From Poecilobothrus nobilitatus (taxonomy: Eukaryota; Arthropoda; Insecta; Diptera; Dolichopodidae), in the NCBI GenBank assembly GCA_947095535.1, contig OX352774.1:180790200-180854199 (forward strand): a DNA stretch of 64,000 nt, written 5' to 3'. Below the pieces are notes generated by a model. The model was given only the letters and a program-made list of their open reading frames with translations, did no database searches and was not told the DNA's origin. A program made the translations under genes and the position numbers. This document shows positions 46,315-58,599 of this stretch, one piece after another; the first letter of the stretch is position 1, and each line of letters starts with the position of its first letter.

Positions 46315-49300
46315 ACAAAAATTTTAAAGATATTTATCTATTGATTAGAGAAAGGATTCACAAGTATGAAACCAACTATAACACTGTGTATGAAAGCTTA
46401 AGTTCAAATTTAATTTAAATTAAATTCAAAAGAGCCAAGTACGAAATGATAAAAATAATTTTACTTATGTACATATAAAAACAAATAAAATAAATAATCA
46501 GAAAATTTTCCAAAAATGTCCTTGTCAATAACAACATGCAGTTTTAATTTCAATTTTATAAATCATAATAAAAACTAAATTTTTTTAATTTTTTGCTTTA
46601 GGGAAGCATATTTTCTTTTCTTTTCTTTTATTTCCAAAAATAGTTTACTCAAATGTTAACGAAATTTTTCTCATGTACGAATATCTTTTGATTATAAATA
46701 ATTACTTAAGATTACATTTGAAAAATGTTTTTTTTATAATTTTCTTTTGAAAATAATTCATATATATTTTTAGTTCAACCCTTTTCTACTTTTTCTAAAA
46801 AAAAAAAAACATAACAAACATAACAGAGAGAAAAAGAAAATTAAAATTAATCCTTTTATTTTGTCCTCAGAAATTTTATTTCCAAAAAAAAAATAACATC
46901 CTTTTTGACAATAAAAATAACATCGCACCATTAGAAAAACAATATGACAAAAAAAAAAAAAAAAAAATTATTTTAGCTAACATCCCTATACTGCCTAAAT
47001 ATCTACTTTTCATTTCTTAATTTTCCAGTCCCTACAATATTACTTTTTTATTTTTTTCAATGTAACTGTGACACAAAAGAAAACCCTTCTTCTCATGAAG
47101 TCATATTTTTTCCTAGAATTAAAAAAATGTATATAATATACCATGTATACATATGTTTATTGTGAATATAGTTTACTGTTATAATTTCTTAAAAATTACC
47201 CAAGAGAAATTATATATTAAATGTAGAAAATTTTATTTTTATATTACATACATTGTAATAATAACAAAATTTTTATTCAAATTTAATATTAAAATTATTA
47301 AAAAAATTGATTTCTATAAATTTGCAGTGATCATTGAAAATATTTTTGCATAGTTGTAAACTTGTTTATAAGCTCGGAAAAAGAAGTTATTTGTGTAGTC
47401 CTTTGGTTAAGTCCTTTATAGTTAATTAATATACAATTTCTTATATGTAAAATTGATGAAACCAATATTTGATGTGAAAAATATATTTATTCTTGTATTT
47501 TTTTTTTAAATTTACCATTAAAAATATTGTAAATATTGAAGTTTTGTTTTTATGGATTCCTTTTTGTTTTTGATTACGCCTGAAAATATGCAATTATTTT
47601 ATTTCGAACAGAAGTTTGATTTGTGTTTGTTTTATATACGGCATATGTTCATTTTAATTTTGTTTTATAAATTGAATAATAACAATCTTAGTAAAATACT
47701 TTACTTTTTGTTTTTGTTTAAAAACAAAGTCAATAAAAAAATAAATAAAAAAAAAAAATATAAAATAATATTAAACATTATTATATTCTATAAAAACGTG
47801 CTTAACCTTGGACCATAATAGAAAACAAAAAATTAAGGGAAAAAAATTTTAACATGTAAGGAAGGAAAATTTTTAATGTTACATTAAAGCTTATAAATGA
47901 TATTCTTTAAATATAAGTACAATTATATTACCTATATATTCTTTTTGTCATAAAACTATAACTTGCAACACTTAAACAAGATACTATTACTGAAAAATTT
48001 CCAATATATACATACATGTATAAAAATATACATTAGTTCTTAATATATAACCATTTGGGACTTAAAACTGTGTTTATGAACTTTTGTTGGATTTAAGTTA
48101 GAATGACGTTTAAACTAATATAAGTTTAATCAGAATTAAAAAATTTTTTTTCCAAAGTGCAAATTTAAACCTTTTAAATGTTATGTATATGTATGTATGT
48201 AGCCTTATTACATCCAGTATCAAATACTGAGAAATAGGAATTTTTAATAAGCGCATAAGTTTTTACAGTATTTTAGTTATTTCTATAAAATCTTAGGCTT
48301 TTTAGTATTCTTGATAAATTATAAGGTATGTATTATAGTCTCTTCTAATTTCTGATTTTCAAATAAAGTCCTTATTTAGTTGATCGAAATTTTTTTTTAT
48401 CTTAGAAAAAAGGGATCATGTTTAATAAATTAAATATTTCTTTTCGCCCTTTTAACCTTAATATTATTAGACATTGAATTTATTAAAAAATAATTTTCGT
48501 TATTTTTTTTTTTTCTAATACATATTAAAGTTTTTTTTTGTTTTTTATTTTAAAGGATGTTTCCACTTTTTCTCTTTAAAAGTTTTAGTTCTTGTTATTT
48601 TTGTTATTTAGTTGAATGGCCATTTTCTATTATTTTTGGTTTTTGTGTTTTTTTTTTGGAATAATTTAAAAAAACACTTTATAAAAAATTTTTTTATTTA
48701 ATTTTGTTTTTTTTTTTTTTTGGTAGTGTGAAATTTTCATGAAAACTTAGAAAAACACAAAAAAAAAAAATGTCTGAAAAAATAAAATTAAATAAAAAAC
48801 TGAACTGTAACTTTTGTAGGAGAAAAACAGAGAAAAATTGTTGACTTTTAATATTTTTAATGCATGATCTACTTTTCAAAATAAGTGTCCACATTCTGTA
48901 AAAAAAAAAAAAGGTTAAGTTTAGAACTAAAATATAAAAAAGGTTATGATTTTTAATGAGAAAAAAATAAAAATCGGACATTATTTTAGGGTGGGATACA
49001 AAATATTTAATATTATGTTAACTATTCCTATGTGTGTTCCTATAAAAAAATAATGTAATATTTTTTTTTTAACTTCTAGAACTTTTCATTTAAGTCAAAT
49101 AACATTAAATGTTTTCAGTTGTTGTTAATGAGTTTTAACATTATTCAGGCATTGACCTAATAAATGAAGAAAAAAAAACAAACTCTTATAATATGGTATT
49201 AATCAGATCAATTTATTTTAAACTCTTTATTTCTTCTATATATTAATAATTTTAAGATTTTTTTAAGTTAGAAGTTAATATTTTAACATTCCATTTTAAC

Positions 49301-49490
49301 ATTAAGGAAATTTTTAAAATTCCTTTTGGTAAAATAAAAACTTTAATGTAGAAAGGGATCTTAAATTTTCTTAAAAAAACGTATAAATTTAAACTAAATG
49401 CAGATTTCATTTTTAAAATTTTGCAATCCTATTATTTAGTAATACCCTAAAATTTAGATTAAATTCAGAGCTTTATATTTTTTGACAAAA
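46315..49490. other. AT-rich non-coding stretch
   Basis: Nothing recognisable; long poly(A)/poly(T) tracts and chance ORFs. Confidence 0.6.
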
Positions 49491-49497
49491 TTTATGT

Positions 49498-49559
49498 AAT
49501 AAGTTAATAGGTTATAAGAATACTATGAAATAAGTTAATAGGTCATAACAATACTATAA
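49498..49559 (+). repeat. 31-bp tandem duplication
   Basis: Two adjacent 31-base units (49,498-49,528 and 49,529-49,559) both start AATAAGTTAATAGG and differ at three or four positions. Confidence 0.85.
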
Positions 49560-49589
49560 AATTAATGTTACTTTCAAACTAAAAAACTA

Positions 49590-49631
49590 TATATATATAA
49601 TATATATGTATATATATATATATATATATAT
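49590..49631. repeat. Compound (AT)n microsatellite
   Basis: AT dinucleotides interrupted by AA and TG steps. Confidence 0.85.
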
Positions 49632-49639
49632 GTATGACC

Positions 49640-51165
49640 ATCCCAAAAAAAATTAACGTTTTGTCTAATATTTAAAATATTTGGCACCACCTTTAAATAA
49701 AGAGCATTAAAATCAAAACTGAAAATAAAAAAGGACACACCTTTTCAACATTCATAAAACGACCACCATTAATAAAAATATTAAAAAAGGATTCTTTGGT
49801 CATTTTTTGATTGTTGGTAACTGTGAACTGACTTGAATAATTTTTAAACTTTTTTTCCCTCTTTTATTTTTGTTTTTGTTTTTTTGTTGTCCTTTTTTAT
49901 TATAAAAAATGTCTTTTTAATCATGCATTGGTGTTTTTCATAAAAAGATTCTAACTGTTTAGTGGTGATTGTCAGAAGTCAGACATTTTCTTTTTAAAAA
50001 GTAAAATATCATTACTAATATACAAATAAACAGAACTTTAAAAAATATTTGAGCTTTGATTAGCTTTACTTTATGTTATTTTTCTACTTAATTTAAAGCT
50101 ATAAGTGTTAATTAATCAGGATCAGTATAAGAATAAACTGAATTTTTCCGTATTACAAATATTTTAATTTGATGATGTCTTAAAGTTCAATAATTTAGCT
50201 CAGTGCATATTTAAAACTAAATGTAGCTGACAAATCGAAATTTAAAACTAAATGTAGCTGTGGTTTCAAAAATAAATATAAAAATTTGATTTTGTTTTTT
50301 CTATTAGATTACATTTTTTTTTCATTTTTCAAGACCATGACCTCAGATATAAAGAATGAGTGTGCGGTATTGTATCTGATATAACGAGTACCCTTTTTTT
50401 TTTGCTTTTACGGATTATGAATTTAGTATGCTTCAAGGTACACAAAAAAATTTAAGAAATAAAAATAATATTTATTTAAATAAATATATATATATATACG
50501 AAAGGATAATATTTTTATTATAACGAATAATAAAAAATAAAAAAATACATAACAAAACAAAATAAAGGCAAAAAAGGACGAATTTTGATTGAAATACCAA
50601 AAAAAAAAAAAAAAAAATCAAAAACAAGGACCTAAAATATGAATAAAAAATAACAAAATGAAAAAAATAACTTAACAGTTATGTCAGTTTATGTATAATG
50701 GCATGTGATTTTTAGTTGACTTTTTTTTTGTTTTTAAAGGATATTTTATACAAAAAAAAAATAAATAAGGATTTTTTGTGACACAAAATAAAAATTCTTT
50801 CAAACTTTTTAATCGAAACATTATTGGATTTTTTTTTTTTATTCTATTCCATGTTTCATATTATCATTCCACAGGACAAGGGAAAAAATTGAAGGATAGT
50901 TATTGTTATCCTTTTAGATTATATAGGTTTTGTTTCGGTAATTTTTAGTATTTAATATAAACCTTTCTCGGTGGATTTTGTTAGTAGAGAGAACTTTTTT
51001 TTTTAGGAATTAAAATATTAAATTTAGTTCTCGAATAAGGTAAGGTCTATAACAATATGATAACTACAAAATGAATTCATAGTTAGTATAAACTAAAAAA
51101 TATTTTATGATTATTATAATAATATAGCAGCTATATAAAACACATAAGAATAATATGACGAATAT
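49640..51165. other. AT-rich non-coding stretch with a 31-bp spaced repeat
   Basis: ATTTAAAACTAAATGTAGCT occurs at 50,209 and again at 50,240, a 31-bp period. Otherwise low-complexity DNA. Confidence 0.6.
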
Positions 51166-51174
51166 TCTCATCAA

Positions 51175-51480
51175 ACAGAATGAATTTGTGGGGGTGAAAT
51201 TGTAGTGAAGCAAATTAGCCGAAAGAAATGGAAATAAATCGGCCATACACTAAGAAAGAGTAAGGATTTCACCATGAAGATGATGTTAAACTGAAATCCT
51301 CGAGGTGGGTCCAGAATAAGAAGAAGACCTACAACGAACATGGAGGAGAATACAGTGCTCAAAGAATTAAGCAAATGTGAAAAGTTCTGGTAATGGAATA
51401 ATAGAAGCAGCAACAAATAGAGAAGAATCGAGACTTTAAATAGAAGTCTTATGCTTTCAAGTAGTGTAACAGAGGAAAAA
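51175..51480 (+). pseudogene. LINE ORF2 C-terminal remnant (GRPRTRW type)
   Basis: One plus-strand frame reads NPRGGSRIRRRPTTNMEEN, then TVLKELSKCEKFW and, past stops, RRIETLNRSLMLSSSV. This fits the C-terminal tail common to many insect endonuclease-reverse transcriptases (NP.G.R.RGRPR..W...V..EL, then a Trp- and Arg-rich end). Two or three stops interrupt it. Its lineage appears different from the 39.3 and 34.6 kb remnants. The antisense ORFs at 51,064-51,515 are shadows. Confidence 0.55.
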
Positions 51481-51489
51481 AAGAAAAAA

Positions 51490-53025
51490 ACACAAAAAAT
51501 AGGAGATAAATTCATTTATTTGAAGTTATATTATAAAAAAATATTAATGTAATAATTGATGTAATCCCAACAAAAAGCTGAACATTACAACAATGTCATT
51601 ATTCAATGTTAAAAGCTATTGTAGATTTTGATTATTTTATTTAAATTATTAATTTAATAAATTTGACTTATGCAGCGGCTGTTTGGAAATTGTTTTTATC
51701 GTTAGTGTTTTTATTTTTTATTTTTATGGTACATCCTGTATAAAATAAATCCTGAATAGAGGAAAAGGAAAAGGATGTAAAATGGTGGCATGAAAAATGT
51801 GATATTTTTTTTGTTTTTGTTTTATTATTTATTTTTTAAATAATTATATTCCCGGAAATGTTTTCAATGAATATCCTGTTAACCAGAGTGAAAAAATATG
51901 TAAAATGTTAATTTTTAGATTTTTTTTTTTTTCATTAATAACAAAATATGTTTTCTTTTTTTGTTTATTTCCAGTATAAAAAGGCTTATAGTCATTAGTA
52001 GGGATTTTAGGTTGTTATACATACTTACATATATATATATTTTTTTTTTCATATTTTAAATATATTTTACTATATTTTTATAAATTTAATTCTAAACTAT
52101 TATTTTTTGTCCTAACATAAATACATACATATTATATAATGGTTATTGTCCAGGATTTACAATAAAAGAAAAAGGATCAAATGTTTTTAGTAATAAAATT
52201 GTTGTTGTTGAATATGTTATTGTCCTAAAAATGGCTTTTTTTTTTTTAAGTAAACATTTTTTCTTTTTTGTTAATTATAATTTTACCTTCAGATTAATGA
52301 CAATTTTTAATATAATCTTTTAAAATTAATTGTGTACAAAAAACAGAAGAAATAACATGTATTATAAATATGTATATTAAAAGTTACAAGATTATTACTA
52401 GTAAAGATCATAACACAAAATTTTAATTTTTGTTTTTATTTAATAATAAAATAGAAAATATAAAGAAAATATTAATTAAAAAGTTAAAAAATTAATTTTA
52501 GGCCATTTTTAAGAATTTGTAAAAGTTTTCAATTAAAAACTGTTGTATTTACATATAACAATCGATAAATATAAATCTTTTTTTACTTTTGTTTTTTTCA
52601 TAGATGAGCTTTAAAGGTGAATTAAAAAAAAAATTGTTTTATTTTTGTTTTGCTTTAATTGCATTGTTGTGATATTATTATGATTGAATTTTTAAATGAA
52701 TTTAATTCTAATCAAATCTTATTTTTTATGGTAATTAAAATGTAAATCTTTTGATTATCTTTTAGAATTTTCAATTTAAAATTATACTTAGCTAGTTTAA
52801 TAAAACATATTGACATCAGTAAGCTTCTTACGAATTACGGAGTTCGTTATTTATAGTTAATTATTAAAATAGTATAGAATTTAGGGCATATAGATAAGGT
52901 TTAGACATTTGTTTCTGTATAGTTATATTAATGAATTTATGGTCTGTTTCATTCCTATTCCTAAATTTAATGACTACACTTGTTTAATTTGAATTCACAA
53001 AAACTGAGTCTATTATTTGCTTAGA
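51490..53025. other. AT-rich non-coding stretch
   Basis: It contains ACATCCTGTATA near 51,730, a lone mariner-MITE-like end on the minus strand. No partner was found. Confidence 0.5.
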
Positions 53026-53029
53026 AATA

Positions 53030-53268
53030 CATCCAAATCATTATAGACTTGTGATACATACCACAAAAATTTATCATTGAATTCGAGTTCGAGCTATGGA
53101 AATTTTAATTTTGTTTAAATACAACAAACTACATCACCGAATGCTAAGTGCCTTATTGTGGCAAATTAGAATTAAAAATTCTGTAGATTGAGCTAGATTG
53201 TGGTTTAATTTGATAACAAAATTTAGGAATACGTATAACAAACCTAACGTTATGTTTGTGATAGATTT
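53030..53268. mobile_element. Hairpin MITE, copy 2
   Basis: It shares with 24.1 kb the order ACAAAAATTTATCATT, GAGTTCGAGCTATGGA, a loop, then AATTAGAATTAAAAATTCT and TTTGATAACAAAATTT. Its own two halves are inverted copies of one another. It is more diverged than copy 1. Confidence 0.6.
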
Positions 53269-53534
53269 CTATAATTAATTAATACTATTGGTCGATCCTA
53301 AATTAAATAAAATATTGATATAGCTTAGATTTATAAAACTTAACCGGTTAATATCTTGCAACTGTTAAAAAATAGAAACTGTTCTATAGAAATAATTTCA
53401 ATTAATTTTAAGTTATATTAGCAACAAAACATTCTTGTAACAGTGATGTATTTTTTAATAATTTTTAGTGATTTTCAATAATATCAGTTAACCAAAATCT
53501 TATAAAATATCTAATTCAAATAATAGGTGGATTC

Positions 53535-53735
53535 ATTGTTTTCTTACAGTCCCACACCCAATTAGATACTTCCGTATCCATTTCCTATTCTTTCCTATCT
53601 CTACTCCCTAGCCGATATACTGCGTTCGCAGGTAAAGGTTTCATCCCATTATATTGACTAAAGGGGGAGATGGGTTTAGTCAGTAAGCATCTAACACTAC
53701 TAAGGGGAAATTCTTGGTGTCGTTGCAAAATTCAA
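53535..53735 (+). repeat. Dispersed repeat, family C, copy 1
   Basis: The blocks CCTATTCTTTCCTA, CTACTCCCTA, a CGTTCGCAGGTAAAGG line and CATTATATTGACTAAAGGGG, then GGGTTTAGTCAGTAAGC and ACTACTAAGG, recur in the same order and orientation at 56,055-56,255. Unusually balanced composition. The family is not identified. Confidence 0.6.
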
Positions 53736-53934
53736 ATAAAAATTCGTCAAGCAACCGTTATGTTGTTTATTTATTTACATTTATTTGTACTACGCATTAT
53801 ATCCTCAACAATTTCAAATTATCGAGTAAAACAAAATGCAAAAAATTCGTTAAAGAAATTTGTTAGAAAATTTGAAAAAATCAAGTAACACTTTCGTCAA
53901 TTATAAAGTAACCCTATATTATTAAAAAAAGTTG

Positions 53935-54780
53935 TTAACAGAAATAACAGTATAATGTTGAAGCTTTAATTTTTATGTATTACTTCAAAAAAATGTTAAC
54001 AGGTGTTCAAGTTACAGGTGTTTAAAAATAGCAAATTTTCAGTTTTTGACCCTTTACAGCTCCTAAACGGGGAGTGATACAAAAAAAATTTCTGAAATGA
54101 CTCATACTTATTTTCAAAGATCTAACTTCTGTCAAAATTTCAAGTTTCCGACTTAAACCGTTTAGAAGATAGGAGGGTTAAAGTATTTTGCAAAATTTGA
54201 GTTTTGCATAACGGTAAATTAAGACACCCTATGCCACAAATATATATTTATTGTATGTATACTTAAAAGTAGTAATCGTTTGGCGTTTTCAAAATGAAGA
54301 TATACCTTATACAACTTGTGCTATAACAATTTAAATATATAGCTTTTTTGAACCTTTGGGGAGCTGTAGCTCCGTAATGGATGGGGCTACAAAAAAAAGT
54401 TCTTAAAAATAAAATTAATAGTTTTGTGAGATCTATCAGCGGTTAAAATTTCATAGCTTTATTTCAAAAAAATAGTGGGGATCTAAAAGTTAGGTGTTCG
54501 AGAGCTACGCTAAGTTTTGGTCCAAACTCAACCAAAAAAATAGGGAACCTACAAATTACTCCTAGAATATTTTGTGTAAATTTCAAGATTCTAGCTTTCT
54601 TAGTTAGATTCTAGCTTGAGCTAGCGTGCTGACGGACGGACGGACATGGCTCAAAAGTTTTAGAATTTTTTTCTGATCCGATCCATACCTTTGAAGGTAT
54701 ATCTAGCTCGCTTATTTCGAGGTGTTACAAACGGAGGAGTAATTTTATTATACCCGATCCTATCGTACAATCATAATTTA
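53935..54780 (-). repeat. Dispersed fly-type repeat, family B, copy 2
   Basis: Read on the minus strand from 54,780: GGGTATAATAAAATTACTCC, then CGAGCTAGATATACC, a GTCCGTCCGTCC block near 54,636, GCTATGAAATTTTAACC and CATTACGGAGCTACAGC. Then CGCCAAACGATTAC and GAGTCATTTCAGAAA follow, as at 15.3-15.8 kb. Its head (GGGTATAATAA, then CTCCGTTTGTAA) also resembles the head of family A at 19.8 kb, so families A and B are probably related. Confidence 0.7.
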
Positions 54781-55939
54781 AAAATCGGCATCTTTAATTA
54801 TTGAAAGTATCAATTGATCAACGACTATCGATAATTATAATGATATTTAATTTCATTATTACCAATTGATCGATTTAAGTTTGTATTGTGGTGTATAAAT
54901 AATAATCAACTACTATTTCTCTCTTTCCTCTACAACCACAACTACAAAACTTTTTGTTTGTTTTCGAATTAGCACTGATGTACAGAATCATAATTTCACA
55001 GATGTCTGTGTCTACTTAGTAGATATCAGTTAAGCTCACATGCTAAAATCAACTTTTTTGTTTTCATTTTCTTTACGTTAAATTTTACGTTTTTTTTTTC
55101 TTTTTATTTATGGCAATCTTAAAATTTTCAGTTTGTGGCATCTGCTGTTTAGACATTAATCTGTTCATTTTTGGTCAGTTTTTATTTATCAAATTTTGTT
55201 AAACTTTTGATTTTTGTTGTTTTTTTTTTTTTTTTTTTGGGTAATTTAAACAGGTGTTGAAGGAAATAAAACTAACAAACTAATAATAATTTGTGAATGG
55301 GTTGGTTTTATGGTTAAAAACAATTTTTTTTTTTTTGAGTTTATTAGGTTTTTTTTTGTGTTTTTTTTTTGTAAGAATTCAAGGCTACTGTTAAAAACTT
55401 AAGTTTTTTCTGGAATCATATTATATATGTACCTACTAATTCTAAAGAACGTTGATAAATTAATAAAGGAAACAATCTTTTTGACGTTTTGGCAACGAAA
55501 TTTGAATTGGGTTCTGTTTGCTTCTTAAAAAAAAAAAAAATATCAAATAAAAGACAGACATAAATTGGATTTTTTTTTTTAATTTTTACTTTACTTAATT
55601 ATTTTATTGTGAAATTAAATAATTAATTTTTTTTTTTGTTTGTTTGGCATATTTTTTATTAAAAAATTATTTTTAAAACTTGAAATCGCATTAAAATAAT
55701 TAAAAATGTGAAAAAAAAAATGTTAATTAGTTGTTAGTATCAAATTAAATTGTCTTTGTGTCAAAATATGATTAGTTTAATTTTAAACTGTACTTTGAAA
55801 TACAGTAATAATCGTTTTTTCGTGGAAATAGAAATATTTAAAATAATGTAGCCATGGATGGCAGTATATTTCAGATTTTACATATTATTTTCAAATATAA
55901 TTTGTTGGCTTTGACTCTGTATCAAATAGTAATAAAATA

Positions 55940-56036
55940 ATAATAATAGCTTCTACAGTGAAGCTGTCTTCAATTAATACCTCACCGAGGAAGGTAAAGT
56001 CTAGTGCATTTTCTAACTGTTAGCTAGCACAAAAGT
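55940..56036. mobile_element. 97-bp insertion between 12-bp direct repeats
   Basis: AGTAATAAAATA occurs exactly at 55,928-55,939 and 56,037-56,048. The 97 bases between are less AT-rich (they include CTTCTACAGTGAAGC, a small hairpin, and ACCTCACCGAGG) and have ATAATAATA at one side. This looks like a short retroposon with its target duplication, but an A/T-only direct repeat can also arise by chance. Confidence 0.35.
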
Positions 56037-56054
56037 AGTAATAAAATAGGCTGA

Positions 56055-56255
56055 TTCATGGGGCTGTTACATTTTCCCAAAAATTCGAAGTTTGCGCATC
56101 GCTATCTCATTCTTTCCTACATGTACTCCCTAAAAACTATATTGCGCCAGCAATTAGAGATTTCATCTCATTATATTGACTAAAGGGGCAAATGAGTTTA
56201 GTTAGTAAGAACATGACGCTACTAAGGAGTTATTCTTGATTTTTTTAGAAAATTT
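56055..56255 (+). repeat. Dispersed repeat, family C, copy 2
   Basis: It aligns with 53,535-53,735 through TCATTCTTTCCTACATG, TACTCCCTA, CATTATATTGACTAAAGGGG and GAGTTTAGTTAGTAAG, then CTACTAAGGAG. It lies 2.5 kb from copy 1 in direct orientation. Confidence 0.6.
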
Positions 56256-56259
56256 CCAC

Positions 56260-58195
56260 CTTCGGTAGGAAATCTAAAAAAAAACTTTAACCATTAAAAC
56301 TGAAAAAAACTTTGAAAGAAAATTTGGGGGTTTTTTTTTTTAAATTCTTGCTCCCAAAGAAAAATATCAGCTCATACCAACTTCATATTTCAATGTTTGT
56401 CTCAAGAATAGTTCAGTTTAGATATAGTTTATAAAGGAATTAGGATTTTAATAAGTATAATGATCAGAGAGGAAAATATTTTACAAGTTCATATAGTTAA
56501 AATAATAGGTTCCTTATTTTTTTACTCTTCCCTTGGTTTAATTTACCATTGATTTACTTAGTTGATTACTAATGATTTTATTCAAGGTTCTGAACATAAT
56601 GGTGTAATATCCATTTAAAGGTTATGTTATAGCTTTTCTAATATTACAAAAAAAATTTTAATTGTGAAAATTGTATCTTTTTTTTCTTAATTAAATTTAA
56701 CATTGGTTTTAATATACCAATCAATTCATATTTGGTAATGTGTTAAATGATTTCATTCGTAGAGAATAATTTTTAATTAGTTACTTTCGTAATTTTCTTT
56801 TAAAAAAAAATTTTTTTTAATGACTTAATAGATTTAAAAATAAAAATAAGTCATATTTATTAACATAAAAAATAAATTTTGATTTTTTTTTTTTATAATT
56901 TTTAAATATTTTATTCTGTCATAAGACACAATTTGATTTGACTTGTTTTCCCATATTGGTGCTACTTCAAACTACCAAAAAAAAAAAATTAATTTTAATC
57001 AGTTTTTTCATCATTGGTAAAAAATGATTCATTAAGTCATTCGCGTTACTTAGTATTATTTATTGTGAAAACGCTATACATTTAATTTACTTTACAACTA
57101 AATTTTAAACGACTTAAAGTGATTCATTATTATCTTTGCTTTAAGTTTCTGGTTTAATAGCTCGGTTTTAGAAGACTGGAATATAATTGGTTATTTTTAA
57201 GTTTTTTTTTTCCTTTAGTTTGCAGGTAGTATGATTTAGAGACAATAGAATTTGGCTATGACACTTAGGAACAAATATTGAATTTGTAAAGGACTTGTAT
57301 ATCCATACTAATGTATTCAAAGAACAAGCGAAGTGACATGAAGTAGTATTCAAAGAAGAAGACAAGTGACCCTCAAATGGAAAAAATACCTGATCCAATG
57401 TCAAGTAATTGCCTTATTTTTTAAAAGTAGGAGGAATAATTTAATTATGTAGTATATAGTTAGTCAATCTATTGAAAATTCATTCAGTAAATACGAAAGT
57501 ATACAAGCACAAGCACAAGCACAATTAATGGTGATTCAAAACAATTCTCAGCAATCTCAAATATTCTTACTTTCGTACTTATGAGTTTCTAATTTTATAA
57601 AAAAAAAAAGCAAATAAATTAAAAGTATCTTTTAGATATTATATAATATAGATTTTTATTTATTTCACTTCACAAACACATTTGTTTAATATTACAAATG
57701 TTTTTTGATAATTAAGTAAAAATAAAAATTACAAAAAAGCAAAATCAAAAAACTTTACGAGTACTATACAACACTTAATACCAAATTTAATATTTTAATA
57801 GTTAATAAATTGTCTGGGTGACCATTTGTAGCTAAAGCGTTTTTTTTTTTTTTTGTTTGTTTAAAATTTAATTTACCATTTGTTTTTTTGTGAATCATCT
57901 TCTTTAGAGTTAAATAAACTTTAAAGAGAATAAGGTAAAGTGATCATTAATTATTTTTACAGGTGAGATCAGATAAAAAAAAAAAATTTGTAAAAAAAAA
58001 TTGTAGTGTATCAAATAATTTTTTTATTGATTCTATTATTATTACTTAATTTTGTGATACAAAGATTTATAAGAGCATTTTAGAAAATCATCATACCTTT
58101 CTGGGGTAACTCCACTTATAATATTCACTATAATTACATTTTTTAATGAAACACATATGCAGCAATTGATGGATCAGTTCTAAAAAATGTCAATA
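56260..58195. other. AT-rich stretch with one unexplained balanced segment
   Basis: Mostly homopolymers. At 57,210-57,410 composition is more balanced and a minus-strand 78-codon ORF (57,168-57,404) is open, with many Ser, Thr and His codons. I recognise nothing in it. A hexamer repeat, ACAAGC three times, lies at 57,503-57,521. Confidence 0.45.
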
Positions 58196-58204
58196 ATTTA
58201 AAAA

Positions 58205-58595
58205 TTGTTTTTTTTATTTTTTTGCGAGGATGTGTTAGAATTTCGAAAGACACAAATGAGATCATTGTGCGAATTCTTTTTGGTAGTATTGAACTGGAAC
58301 CAACCAAACGCCACCTCACACCGAAACATTAGCTTAGAATATTTTGTGCAATAAGTTTGGGTGAAAATAAGGAAATGGGGGAATGGTGAAAATAGGAGGG
58401 AAATACGGGAAGTTACTGAATGTTGAGAGGAATATTATGAATAAAGATGTTGATGTTCTTTTTGAATTTAAAAATATCCATATATATGTACACGTTATTG
58501 CCAACATTTTGGAATACTTCCGGTGGTAAGCTATTTTATATTTGGAATGCATTACAAACGAATTTTCTGATTGAAATTTTTTTAATTTCAATTTA
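58205..58595 (-). mobile_element. LINE 3'-end fragment with poly(A), copy 2
   Basis: Read on the minus strand, it runs through CGTATTTCCCTCC, GGTGTGAGGTGGCGTTTGG, GTGTCTTTCGAAATTC and CCTCGCAAAAAAATAAAAA, ending in the A-rich tail near 58,210. It matches the fragment at 23.0 kb through the tail and the segment at 46.1 kb through the upstream part, so it links the two. The 85-codon minus-strand ORF at 58,334-58,591 falls inside it and shows no domain. Confidence 0.55.
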
Positions 58596-58599
58596 TTGA

